From Phoronis australis (taxonomy: Eukaryota; Phoronida; Phoronidae): DNA of 64,000 bases. A program made the position numbers and the translations under genes. The notes beneath the pieces are model-generated. The model was not told the origin of the DNA. It saw only the letters and a program-made list of their open reading frames with translations, and ran no database searches. The stretch spans positions 224,691 to 288,690 of the forward strand of contig NMRA01000542.1 of the NCBI GenBank assembly GCA_002633005.1, in the 5' to 3' direction. Of this stretch, positions 55,021 through 64,000 are shown one piece after another (the first letter of the stretch is position 1; each line of letters begins with the position of its first letter).

Positions 55021-57326
55021 GTAGACAATTTTGGCTTGTCCTCATTTGCACTGCCTGGGTCCTTTGCAGTCATACGTTATTAAGGAGTGGCCTTAGGAAA
55101 CTTACATCCTGCAAGCTATTGGAATAATTTAACACAAGTATTTACCTTACCTTCAGTTATAATTTGATGTAGCCTAAAACCAAGGTTGCCAATTTTCTTT
55201 TTATGACTTTCTCAATACCCCACAACAGCCCACTTGTAATTTGTCTAGATCTTAATTCTTACAACCCTTAATGCCCTTAGGAAAACCAGGGCTCTTCTCT
55301 TAAACACAAGCAAATTGTCTAAATGTAATTTTATTTCCTATTAACGCAATTTATTCACACTTTTTGGCAAAATCAGCAAAATATACAGCGATGTAATGAG
55401 TGCATCCGCGATTTTTATGTACATATAAACATTCACTAACAAAACAAAACTATGCATGCAAACGACTCCCTAACACTTGTGACCACTGTGCCAACATCAT
55501 GCATGAATTTCCCTGAAGAATGCTTGGATATAACCACAAGGCAATATGAAGCCATAAAATAATGCACGACTGCAAGTTTAGACCGCCAATACAATAGCTT
55601 GACCTCTAACAGGGATCTTATACTGAGCCATGCCAAGATAATGCATCGGGATGTTCACAATAGCCAAATTTTTGGGCAGCGTAAACCCTACTGTATTGGC
55701 AACACAGAAGCTTAATGGAGGTGCATTATAGTACAAAAAAGCAAAATAAAATACAACCTATTTAGTTCAATAGTACAGCTCCTTTCACTGACTCACCCCT
55801 GTAAAGACAGCCTACTGCCACTCTCCAATGTTCAGTTATACGGCAAATCAGAAATCTTGTCTACTTTGCCATCGCACGACTTCTAGCAACATTTCAGTCA
55901 TATGAGCCATTAACAACAAGGTCAGACAACACATTACTGTAGCCCTAGTACAGACACAGAAACCCTGCTTTTCACAAATTCAAAGTTACATAAACACCCT
56001 TATTAAACCTTTCAAAAGCAACAGATAGAACAGAAAAAAGAAAACTTGGGTTTCCTTCCAGCCATCTCGTCTGTTCTCGTTCATACCCAGGTTTCCTGTC
56101 AGGTAGGCGACCTGCATCATTGGGGCACTAATATATGCGGTGACACGTTATGATGACTTTGCTGACCGTAACGTAACATAAATTGAATGATTTCAAGCTC
56201 TATAGGAAAATTACCAGATAACAATACACTCTGAAATGAACCCTGACACTGTATGAAAAATGAAACCAAAACAGTCAACTTTTTCTTCACAAAAGAAAAT
56301 CATGAATTTTGTCCTTTGCCACATCTAATGAGGCAATGATATCCAAAAATTCCGTAAACTACACACCAAACACTATTCCAAGTACTTTTAACAGTCAACG
56401 TTCCAAGTACTTTAACAGTCAATGTTCATTTCCATGGCCTCTTGCGAGGTACTAAATTTTCAGTAACAAAAGTAAACCAAAACAAGCTTACAGAAAGTGT
56501 AAAGAGATCGTAATACATTTTTAAAAAATGAGCTAACCATTCTTTATAACAACAATAGCTGGAATCAATACGTACAAGGGAGGCTCATACCATAACACCG
56601 CAGTATTAACAGTATCTAGTGATCACATGAATCGGCCCAAAACAAAAGCTCTCGAATAAAAGACACTTGCATAATTTGCATGAATTAGCCCAGAGTATAA
56701 GAGAACGAGAATTAGTAAACAAGAACTGAAGCTAAACTTTGCATTACAGTTTGAGCACAAAATTCAACAGAGAACTAAAAATTCACTACTTGTTGCAAGT
56801 GAAGCACAGAACCTTCTCATAGAAACACCTGCATTCAGGTAAATCACGTGAACGTTGGTATGCTGATGGACTGCTTTCTGCACTCAATCTATTCAGATGA
56901 CAAGAAGAGTGAGCTATATTCATTACCACAACCAAGTGAATATCAAATTGCCCATTCAACAGTAGCAACAAACCCCAGATTTTGCTCACTCATTATGATC
57001 TGATATCACACGTTACAGTGATACTTCACCGCCGGACGTGCAGCACTAGCTATCCACATATTTCTTTACACTAACAATCTACTTAACTTTTTAATGAACA
57101 ACAATTATACAAAGCCGCAAAACGTCAAAATCCAATGTATTCAAAGTCAACAATACAACTGCTTTAAGGACACTCCAAGTAACTGCCAGACTGACAAGCA
57201 GTGCCTAAATCTGACCAACGATCATATGCGTCCAATTTCATTTATCGTCTCTCGTAGGAATCACTGTTAATTAAATTGAGATAGCACTGCTGCCAATAAA
57301 GTTGGGAAGTTCACTTGATTATTACT
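55021..57326. other. Non-coding stretch, presumed 3' UTR of an unidentified minus-strand gene
   Basis: 2.3 kb, AT-rich, without splice-bounded open frames and unusually free of repeats. It lies directly downstream of the last-exon candidate 57390-57327. A long 3' UTR is an inference. Confidence 0.35.
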
Positions 57327-57573
57327 TCAGTGTCTCAGCAGCCCCTGGTGGACGTAGTTCTGTGACTGTTTTAAGTCATCAATCATCGTCCTACAAAAAA
57401 CATAACAAAATGAAGTGAACAAAAAGTTTATTCAATTTCAAGAAAAGGCAGTGGAATTTCATTAAAATTTGCTTGGCTTCGTCGAAGTTATGGTGAAAAG
57501 CCAGACAGACACCAGACCCAGGGTCTAATCTTACTCAGAATCGTACCCGAAAGTATTCTTGGCATAATCTGTT
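57327..57573 (-). CDS. Last two exon candidates of an unidentified minus-strand gene
   Basis: The last exon 57390-57327 (acceptor TTTTTTGTAG) reads TMIDDLKQSQNYVHQGLLRH and then TGA. The preceding candidate, about 57573-57535 (donor GTAAGA), reads DYAKNTFGYDSE. The junction codon GA+G gives Glu and keeps the frame. The 5' edge of the second exon is uncertain, with alternative acceptors at 57574 and 57569. I do not recognise the family. Confidence 0.45.
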
Positions 57574-57904
57574 CTGCATTTGTGCAAACTCAAGATGAGT
57601 GTATATTATTGAGTGCTCCAGTACATAATCGTTGGTGTCAATATTCAATAACTGTCTGATACTAGTTTACTCTTAGAGGAGAATGCCACGCGACTTAATT
57701 AGTCTTTTTTACCATCTAAATTGGTTTTTTTCGTATCACCTCGTATACAGTCAATCATACCTCGCAGAGAGGTGTCGCGTTAACCTGTGAGGAAGGTGAG
57801 AAACGACGCTAGCGACTGGGTGGTTCTTCTGCAGAGTGAGTGCCACTATGGTGTGGTGTATCATATATCAGGAACCGAACGACAATAGTATTTTAACATA
57901 ATCT

Positions 57905-59265
57905 ATGCTAAACAACAGCAACGCCGAGCGTTGAAATGCACCCACGAATGCATTGCAAATGGTGTGCTTTTAGGCTTATTTATTTGTATCATAAAAATGG
58001 CCACTAGATGGCGCAAAAACATACAATCCATCCAAAAACAGGAACATGCCATATTTCATAACAAGAGCAACGCGGAGCGTTGAAATGCGCCCACGAATGC
58101 ATTGCAAATGGTGTGCTTTTAGGGTTTATTTGTATCATAAAATGGCGCAGAACATACAATCCATCCAAAAACAGGAACATGCCATATTTCATAAAAATCT
58201 GTCCACGAACTTCAGAGAAACAAAGGAAAACAGAATAAAATGAAATTGCCACTAGTGAGCACAGTGTTCGTTGGATCCGCCTGAAAGTCGTCGTCGTCTG
58301 TTGTTATCTTCATATAAATACACTTACTAAATAAATTTAGTAAAGATCTTGCAGTGGGTTTAGGAGATACAACTATAGGCGCAAAACAAAACTACCACTA
58401 GGAGGCGCCACAGTAGACAGTCACCATCACCAAAGGTCGTCTCCACACTGAGAACAGATATGCCAATTTTCAAATGATTTGGTCGATACAGGGGTGGACG
58501 CCAAAAACACGATTTGAAAACAGCAAAAATGGCCACTAGGTGGTGCAAAATACCTCGATTCCATCTAAAAACAAGCAGATAGCACCATCACACCAACAGA
58601 TGCCTATATTAAAAATTTTATGAAAATCTGTTGAGGACCTTTGAAGATACAGAGTTAAACGTAAAAACTAAAATTGCCACTAAGGGGCACTGCAGTAGTC
58701 AGATCTGTCCGAAAGTCGTCGTCATCCGTAGTCAACATCATATAAATATACTTACTAAATTTCGTAAAGATCCTGCGAACGGTTTAGGAGATACAGCCAT
58801 AGGCACAAAAATAAAACAAAACTGCCACTAGGAGGTGCCACAGTAGTCAAAATCGTCGGAAAATCATCGTCAACCGTCCTCTTCATAATAACAACATACA
58901 TGCCAATTTTCAAAATCATCCTTTGAGCGGTTTGGTTGACAGAAGGTGGAAGCAAAAAACAGACTTGAAAACAATAAAAACGGCCACTACGTAGCTCAAA
59001 CTATGTCGAATCCATCCCAAAACGGCAGGATAGCGTCATCTCACTAATGGGTGCCTACATATCAAATTTCATGAAAATCCGTAAAGAACTTTTGAAGATA
59101 CAAAGCGTAAAAAACTAAAATTGCCACAAGGGGGCACACTGGTAGTCGGATCCGTCCAAAAGTTCGCTCATGCCGTCCCATTCATGCATGGAACATATGT
59201 GCCAAATTTCATGAACGTATGTCAAAGGGTTTTGGAGATAAAGCAGCGGATGAAATTCCCAGCCT
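57905..59265 (+). mobile_element. Higher-order repeat of about 145-bp monomers (A-B-C)
   Basis: Monomer starts (CCACTAG-like word) at 58001, about 58141, 58249, 58395, 58533, 58677, 58825, 58984 and 59124, mostly 138-159 bp apart. Three recurring types: A (GGCCACTAG.TGGCGCAAAA), B (TTGCCACTA.GGGCAC..GTAGTC then GTCCGAAAGTCGTCGTC) and C (CTGCCACTAGGAGG.GCCACAG). The order is A-(A)-B-C-A-B-C-A-B. The left end is a hairpin head, AACGCGGAGCGTTGAAATGC, that is itself duplicated (about 57917 and 58068). Recurring inner words are AAATTTCATGAAAATC and TTTGAAGATACA. The opposite orientation of this family is at 20310-21970 and an eroded relative at 61490-62560. Confidence 0.8.
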
Positions 59266-59646
59266 GGCACCACTTACTTCATGTATCGATTTCAGCTTCC
59301 ATTATGAACATTCAGACAAGAAATTCTGGTACTTTCAAACTATCTAGCATTACGACAAAAACATTTCAGCCCTAAAAACCTTTAAACATCTTCATTGGTA
59401 GAATTCTTGGTCTCGTAATTTTGGCAATAGTTCAAGAAATGCAAATTTCAATCTCTAACGATGCCACAAACGATAGTCACCACACATGCGTCAGACCCAA
59501 GTTGGCACAGCATAGCTTCTGCTGGTTCAAGAATGTGATGGGGATTATATGCAATATCACCGATTTGGTGGATTGAGAACACACAGAGTTGGCGGTCCAT
59601 TCAGTATAGGCTATGCTGGCAGGAGTCACTAGAAAATTGAACTTAC

Positions 59647-59704
59647 ACGGTGATCAGCATTCTCCGGATGTATCTTACGGAAGAAGGACTCCACCACAGC
59701 ACGT
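59647..59704 (-). CDS. Internal exon candidate of the unidentified minus-strand gene
   Basis: Between acceptor ATCTTTTACAG and donor GTAAGT the sequence reads RAVVESFFRKIHPENADHR. The codon structure and strong splice sites look real, and it has no repeat features. Its phase (ends 0) does not match the next candidate directly, so at least one exon is missing or a boundary is different. Confidence 0.45.
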
Positions 59705-60991
59705 CTGTAAAAGATGCATAATGGTCATAGCAATACTCGGATACGATGACTTTAAAAGGAGGTATTATCCCAAGGTCAAGGTTATGTGGGACCCTATCAA
59801 CAACAGTACGCCTAATATCTACAAAACTGTAGAATTTATATGCGTTAATGTACAATTTTCTGAAATACAGTCTGCAAAAATTTGAATTTTAACTTAAAAA
59901 AAAAACAATCTGCCACTAATAGGGCCACGTGACCATGTCTTTCTAAGTTATTTTGTTTCCACTTTAAGCAACTTTCGACTTTTTCCATAAAAATCCTGAA
60001 ATTCCCGTTTTTGATGACCCGTCATGCCAAAGTGGAACACATGAACAACATATGAAAACTAGTCCCTGAATATTTCATACAAACTGATCAGCCATTTGGA
60101 TATGACGTTTGAAGTTAGTCAACAGGTAAATTTTAATTTAGCCTATTCACAAATTATTTGAAATATGGAATTGATGTCAACATGCCCCTTATTCGAATGA
60201 CAGGCCTTTCCTACAGGCTCCAAAGATCAATGGGAACACTTGATTTCTGTCTAGACTCAAAGTTAACAGCACAAGTTTACTTCGAAGTAAAGAGGTGCAT
60301 TTAATGGCGAAGCGTCGATGCTTCCCTACAATAATAGGAACACTTAACTTTGATGCCATCGGAGTTATTGGCAGAGTTCACTGTCTGAGTTTGCCAACAG
60401 CGGGTGGTGACTGGTTACTATTTGTTTATATTTTGTTCTACTAACTATTATTTTGGGGGTTTAACCAATACGTTCCACATTAAAAAAATCAATGAATGTG
60501 TAGTGTATGCAAAACGAGTTCCATACTGCCTTCGTTTGGATCAGCTGTTAGCCTGCTCAAGAATCAAATTTTTGAATGTCATATCTAGTACATAGTCATC
60601 GTCCCAATGGTTGGCTTGTGAAGTTGACATTCTAGTTTCCATCTGGGGAGAGGGAGACGTCATTGCCACTTTTGATGGCAACATCTTTGATGGCAAGCAC
60701 TGTCAAAAGCAACAAGAGCTTTGGTCATATTAACGCTGCCTTGCGATAACTTCACTGAACTAACTCTGAAGCTGATGGGAACACTAACGCTTTACTTTGC
60801 GGTTAACCACAGTTAACATCAAAGCTTCAGTAGCAGCGAAGTTAACTCTTTGCGACAGAAAGAATTGATAATTTACTACCACCTGTGACAACCCTCACCA
60901 ATTTGGTTTGTCAAAGTGGCTCATTTTATGTACCGGAGCAATTTTATTTTTTTTCTTTTTATTTTAATTATTGTGATGTGCGCAACACCAT

Positions 60992-61246
60992 CAGTTTCCA
61001 CTGCTTTCCATGGGTGCCCTCAACAACACAAAAATGAACCGTCAGTTTTCACTGCTTTCCATGGGTGCCCTCAATAACACAAAAATGAACCGTCAGTTTT
61101 CACTGCTTTCCATGGGTGCCCTCAATAACACAATAATGAACCATCAGTTTTCACTGCATTCCATGGGTGCCCTCAATAACACAATAATGAACCATCAGTT
61201 TTCACTGCATTCCATGAGTGCCCTCAATAACACAATAATGAACTAT
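60992..61246. repeat. 51-bp minisatellite, five copies
   Basis: Five units of CAGTTTTCACTGC(T/A)TTCCAT followed by GGGTGCCCTCAATAACACAA and 11 more bp. The unit is 17 codons, so one frame reads SMGALNNT(K/I)MN(R/H)QFSLL repeatedly, with an ATG in each unit. It lies in an intron of the presumed minus-strand gene and is probably untranslated. Confidence 0.95.
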
Positions 61247-61489
61247 CAGTTCTTTCCCAGTCCAGAAACACCCTCTCATCTGTGTGAAAAACAAACTGGA
61301 AGCAGTCTTGTAGTAGCAAGTGGTCCAAACAAAAGTGTGGGTTTACAGCAGCTTTAAGACAGACTGCATCTTCTTCATGTTCGTAGGCTCTACCTACTTA
61401 AGATGAGGAACAACTTCAAAAGACAAAGTAATGACAAAAACTATGATACATGGTCGTCGTGTGCATTCCAAACAGCTAAGACACCAGGG

Positions 61490-62560
61490 ATGCTAATTTT
61501 TTCTAACATTTCCACGCACTAGAGGGAGCAACACCAGTGAACTTCAACTTGAGTCTACAGTCATCCGAAAACAACCTTGAGACTGCTAAAAACTGAAATT
61601 ACCACTAGAGGATATCGCAGCAGTTGCATCAATCCAATAATCCACGCCAGTCATGCTTATCTTAACAGAAACTAATTTGGCACGATTCTTGAAGATGTTT
61701 GGCAGATAGAGCAGAAGATACCAAATGTGAATTTACTGAACTCGTAAATTTGACACTAGGGGACACAACAAGTCTGGGGCCTGTTCCAAGAAAATGACCT
61801 AAGTTCATTTTTGACTTTTAGAATGGTCTCAACTTCTGAACTTTGAAACTTCCACATCCCGTAACTTTGTCAAGCTTAAGACAAAAGTTAATAAATCAAA
61901 CTTAAGATTATTTTCTTGGAAAGGACTAAGACAAATTGAAGTTTTACCTAAAAATGGCTTAAATTTAAGATATGTCTTAGCCAAGTCAGTTTTCTTGAAA
62001 CGGGCACCTGAATTGTTTAAAAACAGGCAGGTGTTGCTCCACCCTCCACCCGGGGAAACATATGACAAATTTCATTTAAGATTTCTCATAGGTATTGAGA
62101 CAAAACAATCAACACAAACTGCTACTAGGAAGCATAGCAGTAGCTGAAACTGACCAAAAAAAAAAACAACCACAGTGAGAGTTTTGGCAATGATTTAACA
62201 CCAGCATCAAATTTTGTAAGGGTTCTTCAACCATTTGGCAGAAACCAGAATAGATTCCAAAAGCGAACGTCAAAATAACTGCCACTATGGACTGCATAAC
62301 AAGCTGGAGCCATGCAAAAATGGCCAGTAGCTCGTCTCCTTAAAAGAAACACGTGTCAACTTTCAAGAAGTTCCACGAAGACTTGGTAGTTACAGAGAGA
62401 TGCAAAAATGGAGATAGTAATAAGATGGCACAGCAGCAATAAAATCCGTCAAGTTGTAAATCTAAGTTGTTAACATAAATGTTGATCCCTTAAAGAACTT
62501 AGTATATATTGAGGCAGGGGCCAAAAAAGTGCCACTAGGAGGCATAGCAGTGGTTGGATA
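61490..62560 (+). mobile_element. Eroded A/B/C monomer repeat
   Basis: Recognisable boundary words are spaced irregularly: CGCACTAGAGGGAGC, TACCACTAGAGGATATC, CTACTAGGAAGCATAGCAG, TGCCACTATGGACTGC, GGCCAGTAGCTC and TGCCACTAGGAGGCATAGCA. It is clearly older than the copy at 57905-59265. Confidence 0.55.
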
Positions 62561-62595
62561 TGTCCGAAAATTAAAGCCAGTCTGGCTCTTCTCAC

Positions 62596-62721
62596 TGACT
62601 AATGCCTCGTTCACCACATACTTAGCTGGTAATCCACCACCAGGGGGAAGGCCATCTATTTGTTCACTAGACAGTATGTGCATGACATACGGTAAGTCAG
62701 CCTCCTCCGTGTCAGCTATTT
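62596..62721 (-). CDS. Exon candidate of the unidentified minus-strand gene
   Basis: 126 nt, phase 1 on both sides, between CCTTTTCAG and donor GTGAGA. It encodes EIADTEEADLPYVMHILSSE, then QIDGLPPGGGLPAKYVVNEA. The sequence is open, non-repetitive and protein-like. I cannot assign the family. Exons 59704-59647 and 57573-57327 are probably downstream parts of the same gene. Confidence 0.5.
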
Positions 62722-64000
62722 CTGAAAAGGAAAAAAAGGAATTAGACATGGGGAAGTTAGCTTAGGTTGAAAATAACAGGAAAAAATAGGTTTGTTGTGT
62801 TGTGAATACAGAGATGCATAGAATATGTGTCTTATTAACTTAATTATAGGATTATGTAAACTAGGAAAATTTACACAACTGAAGGCACAACTGCTATCAA
62901 AACCACCATAATCCCTACCAAAATGAAAAACCACCACAATCCCTACCAAAATGAGCAAGCAAAATGGAATTAACAGCTGGTTCTCGGCCAGGTGATTCTG
63001 CAGACACAGAACTGTGCACCAGACTGCTTTTTAATGGACCTATTTTGCCAAATGTTGCTATGACGCAAGAGCAAGTTGAAACTTTGGATTTTCAAACATA
63101 CACGTTTGCACATAATCTGCAAGGCATGTGACCTGAACTTAACTTTTTGTATCCCTACATGGAGTGTGAAGAAAAAGATACAGATTGTTACCAAGGCACA
63201 ATGAATCAGTATTAGATCAGTGTTCTCCACAACTGAGAACCTAAACATGCAGCACCAACAAACGTGCCATAAGTGAAAGCGACCACTACTCCGATTAGTG
63301 ACCACCCATAATTAATAGTTTCAATGAATTGATTCTCATAGTAAGGTGCACTTTCAAATGCAGAGACTGGGCAGTGGGCATAAGTTTTTAAAGTCGCAAG
63401 AACCTTATGAGAGAAGCCCGTAATACTTGGACATATCTCGCACTCTTGTGTTCTTACGTCGGCAGAACGCTCACCACTCCAGGATCAATTTCGTCATCAT
63501 TGGTTGCCGAGAACACCGTATTGCAGTGCACTAAAAATAGCTGTGTGGTTGGAAATTACACTTACCAACCACGGTCCCTCGTTCTATGCCACAATAAATT
63601 TATTTGCAAAAACAATCATTATTTGTTCAGTTTTAATAGCCAAATCCCACACTTGTTCACACCCGAAATGACAGGCAAAATACATGTGATATTTGGTGAC
63701 CAACCATTCTTTTAAATACATGGCACAAATTTAGTGCTAAGAGAGCAAATTCAAAACACCCAATTATGTAATTTCGCAAAAAGTATTTTGAGACTTCTTA
63801 TTACAAGCAAAGTGAGTTATTGAATACGGAACCAACACTAGACACAAGGTTTTTCTTGTGAAATTTGCACTGCATCACTGTGGAGGACCAATACATCATA
63901 CGTACTAGGCATACAGCACCTTGCACGATACCAGGCATACAGCACCTTGCATGGTACCAGGCATACAGCACCTTGCACGGTACTAAGCATAGCACCTTGC
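62722..64000. other. Upstream intron of the unidentified gene, ending in a minisatellite
   Basis: No further exon is supported. A 26-bp direct tandem of about four units (TACCAGGCATACAGCACCTT plus GCACGG) starts at 63903 and runs off the window edge. Confidence 0.45.
63903..64000. repeat. 26-bp minisatellite cut by the window edge
   Basis: Units start at 63903, 63929, 63955 and 63981, each TAC(C/T)A(G/A)GCATACAGCACC followed by TTGCA. The last visible unit lacks two to three bases. Confidence 0.9.

Noticed and set aside
55436-55636. 66-codon minus-strand ORF
   Set aside because: It lies in AT-rich non-coding sequence without codon periodicity that I can see or neighbouring splice sites.

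Overview
The window is a stretch of an intron-rich, AT-rich animal nuclear genome. Three conserved metazoan genes can be read exon by exon with consistent GT-AG boundaries and intron phases. The rest is long introns and intergenic DNA full of minisatellites, fold-back elements and dispersed repeats. Protein sequence, gene structure and repeat style point to a marine invertebrate (lophotrochozoan or invertebrate deuterostome). I cannot name the species. Single 'n' characters at 7633, 35811, 53677 and 54487 mark assembly joins or gaps.

Layout. (1) 1-3805, + strand: the 3' part of UBXN1, a UBX-domain p97/ubiquitin cofactor, whose 5' end lies outside the window. (2) 7087-13217, - strand: a complete five-exon EFCAB11, a small EF-hand protein of 171 codons. 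(3) 13218-13516: a short head-to-head promoter shared by EFCAB11 and FBXO11. (4) 13517-45936, + strand: a complete 19-exon FBXO11 (874 codons), the substrate receptor of an SCF ubiquitin ligase, with F-box, right-handed beta-helix (CASH) repeats and a C-terminal UBR zinc finger. Its exon 8 and about 1 kb of flanking intron appear twice around an 'n', which looks like two alleles laid end to end. One of these carries the start of a transposon insertion and the other the empty site. (5) 48282-52816, - strand: a tandem cluster of three tiny two-exon genes that encode little more than the ZAR1-type 3CxxC zinc-binding domain. Two look intact and the middle one has a broken second exon. (6) 53123-54080: a fold-back transposon with internal AAACCTGG repeats that carries a perfect 2 x 44 bp palindrome. 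(7) 57327-62721, - strand: scattered exons of a gene I could not identify, interrupted by a repeat made of about 145 bp monomers in an A-B-C order.

UBXN1 and FBXO11 both belong to the ubiquitin system, but nothing in the sequence shows that they act together. The 3CxxC cluster belongs to a family linked in vertebrates to oocyte mRNA control and is the most unusual protein-coding content. The A-B-C monomer array, the allelic exon 8 duplication, the duplicated UBXN1 splice acceptor and the perfect palindrome are the strongest structural observations.
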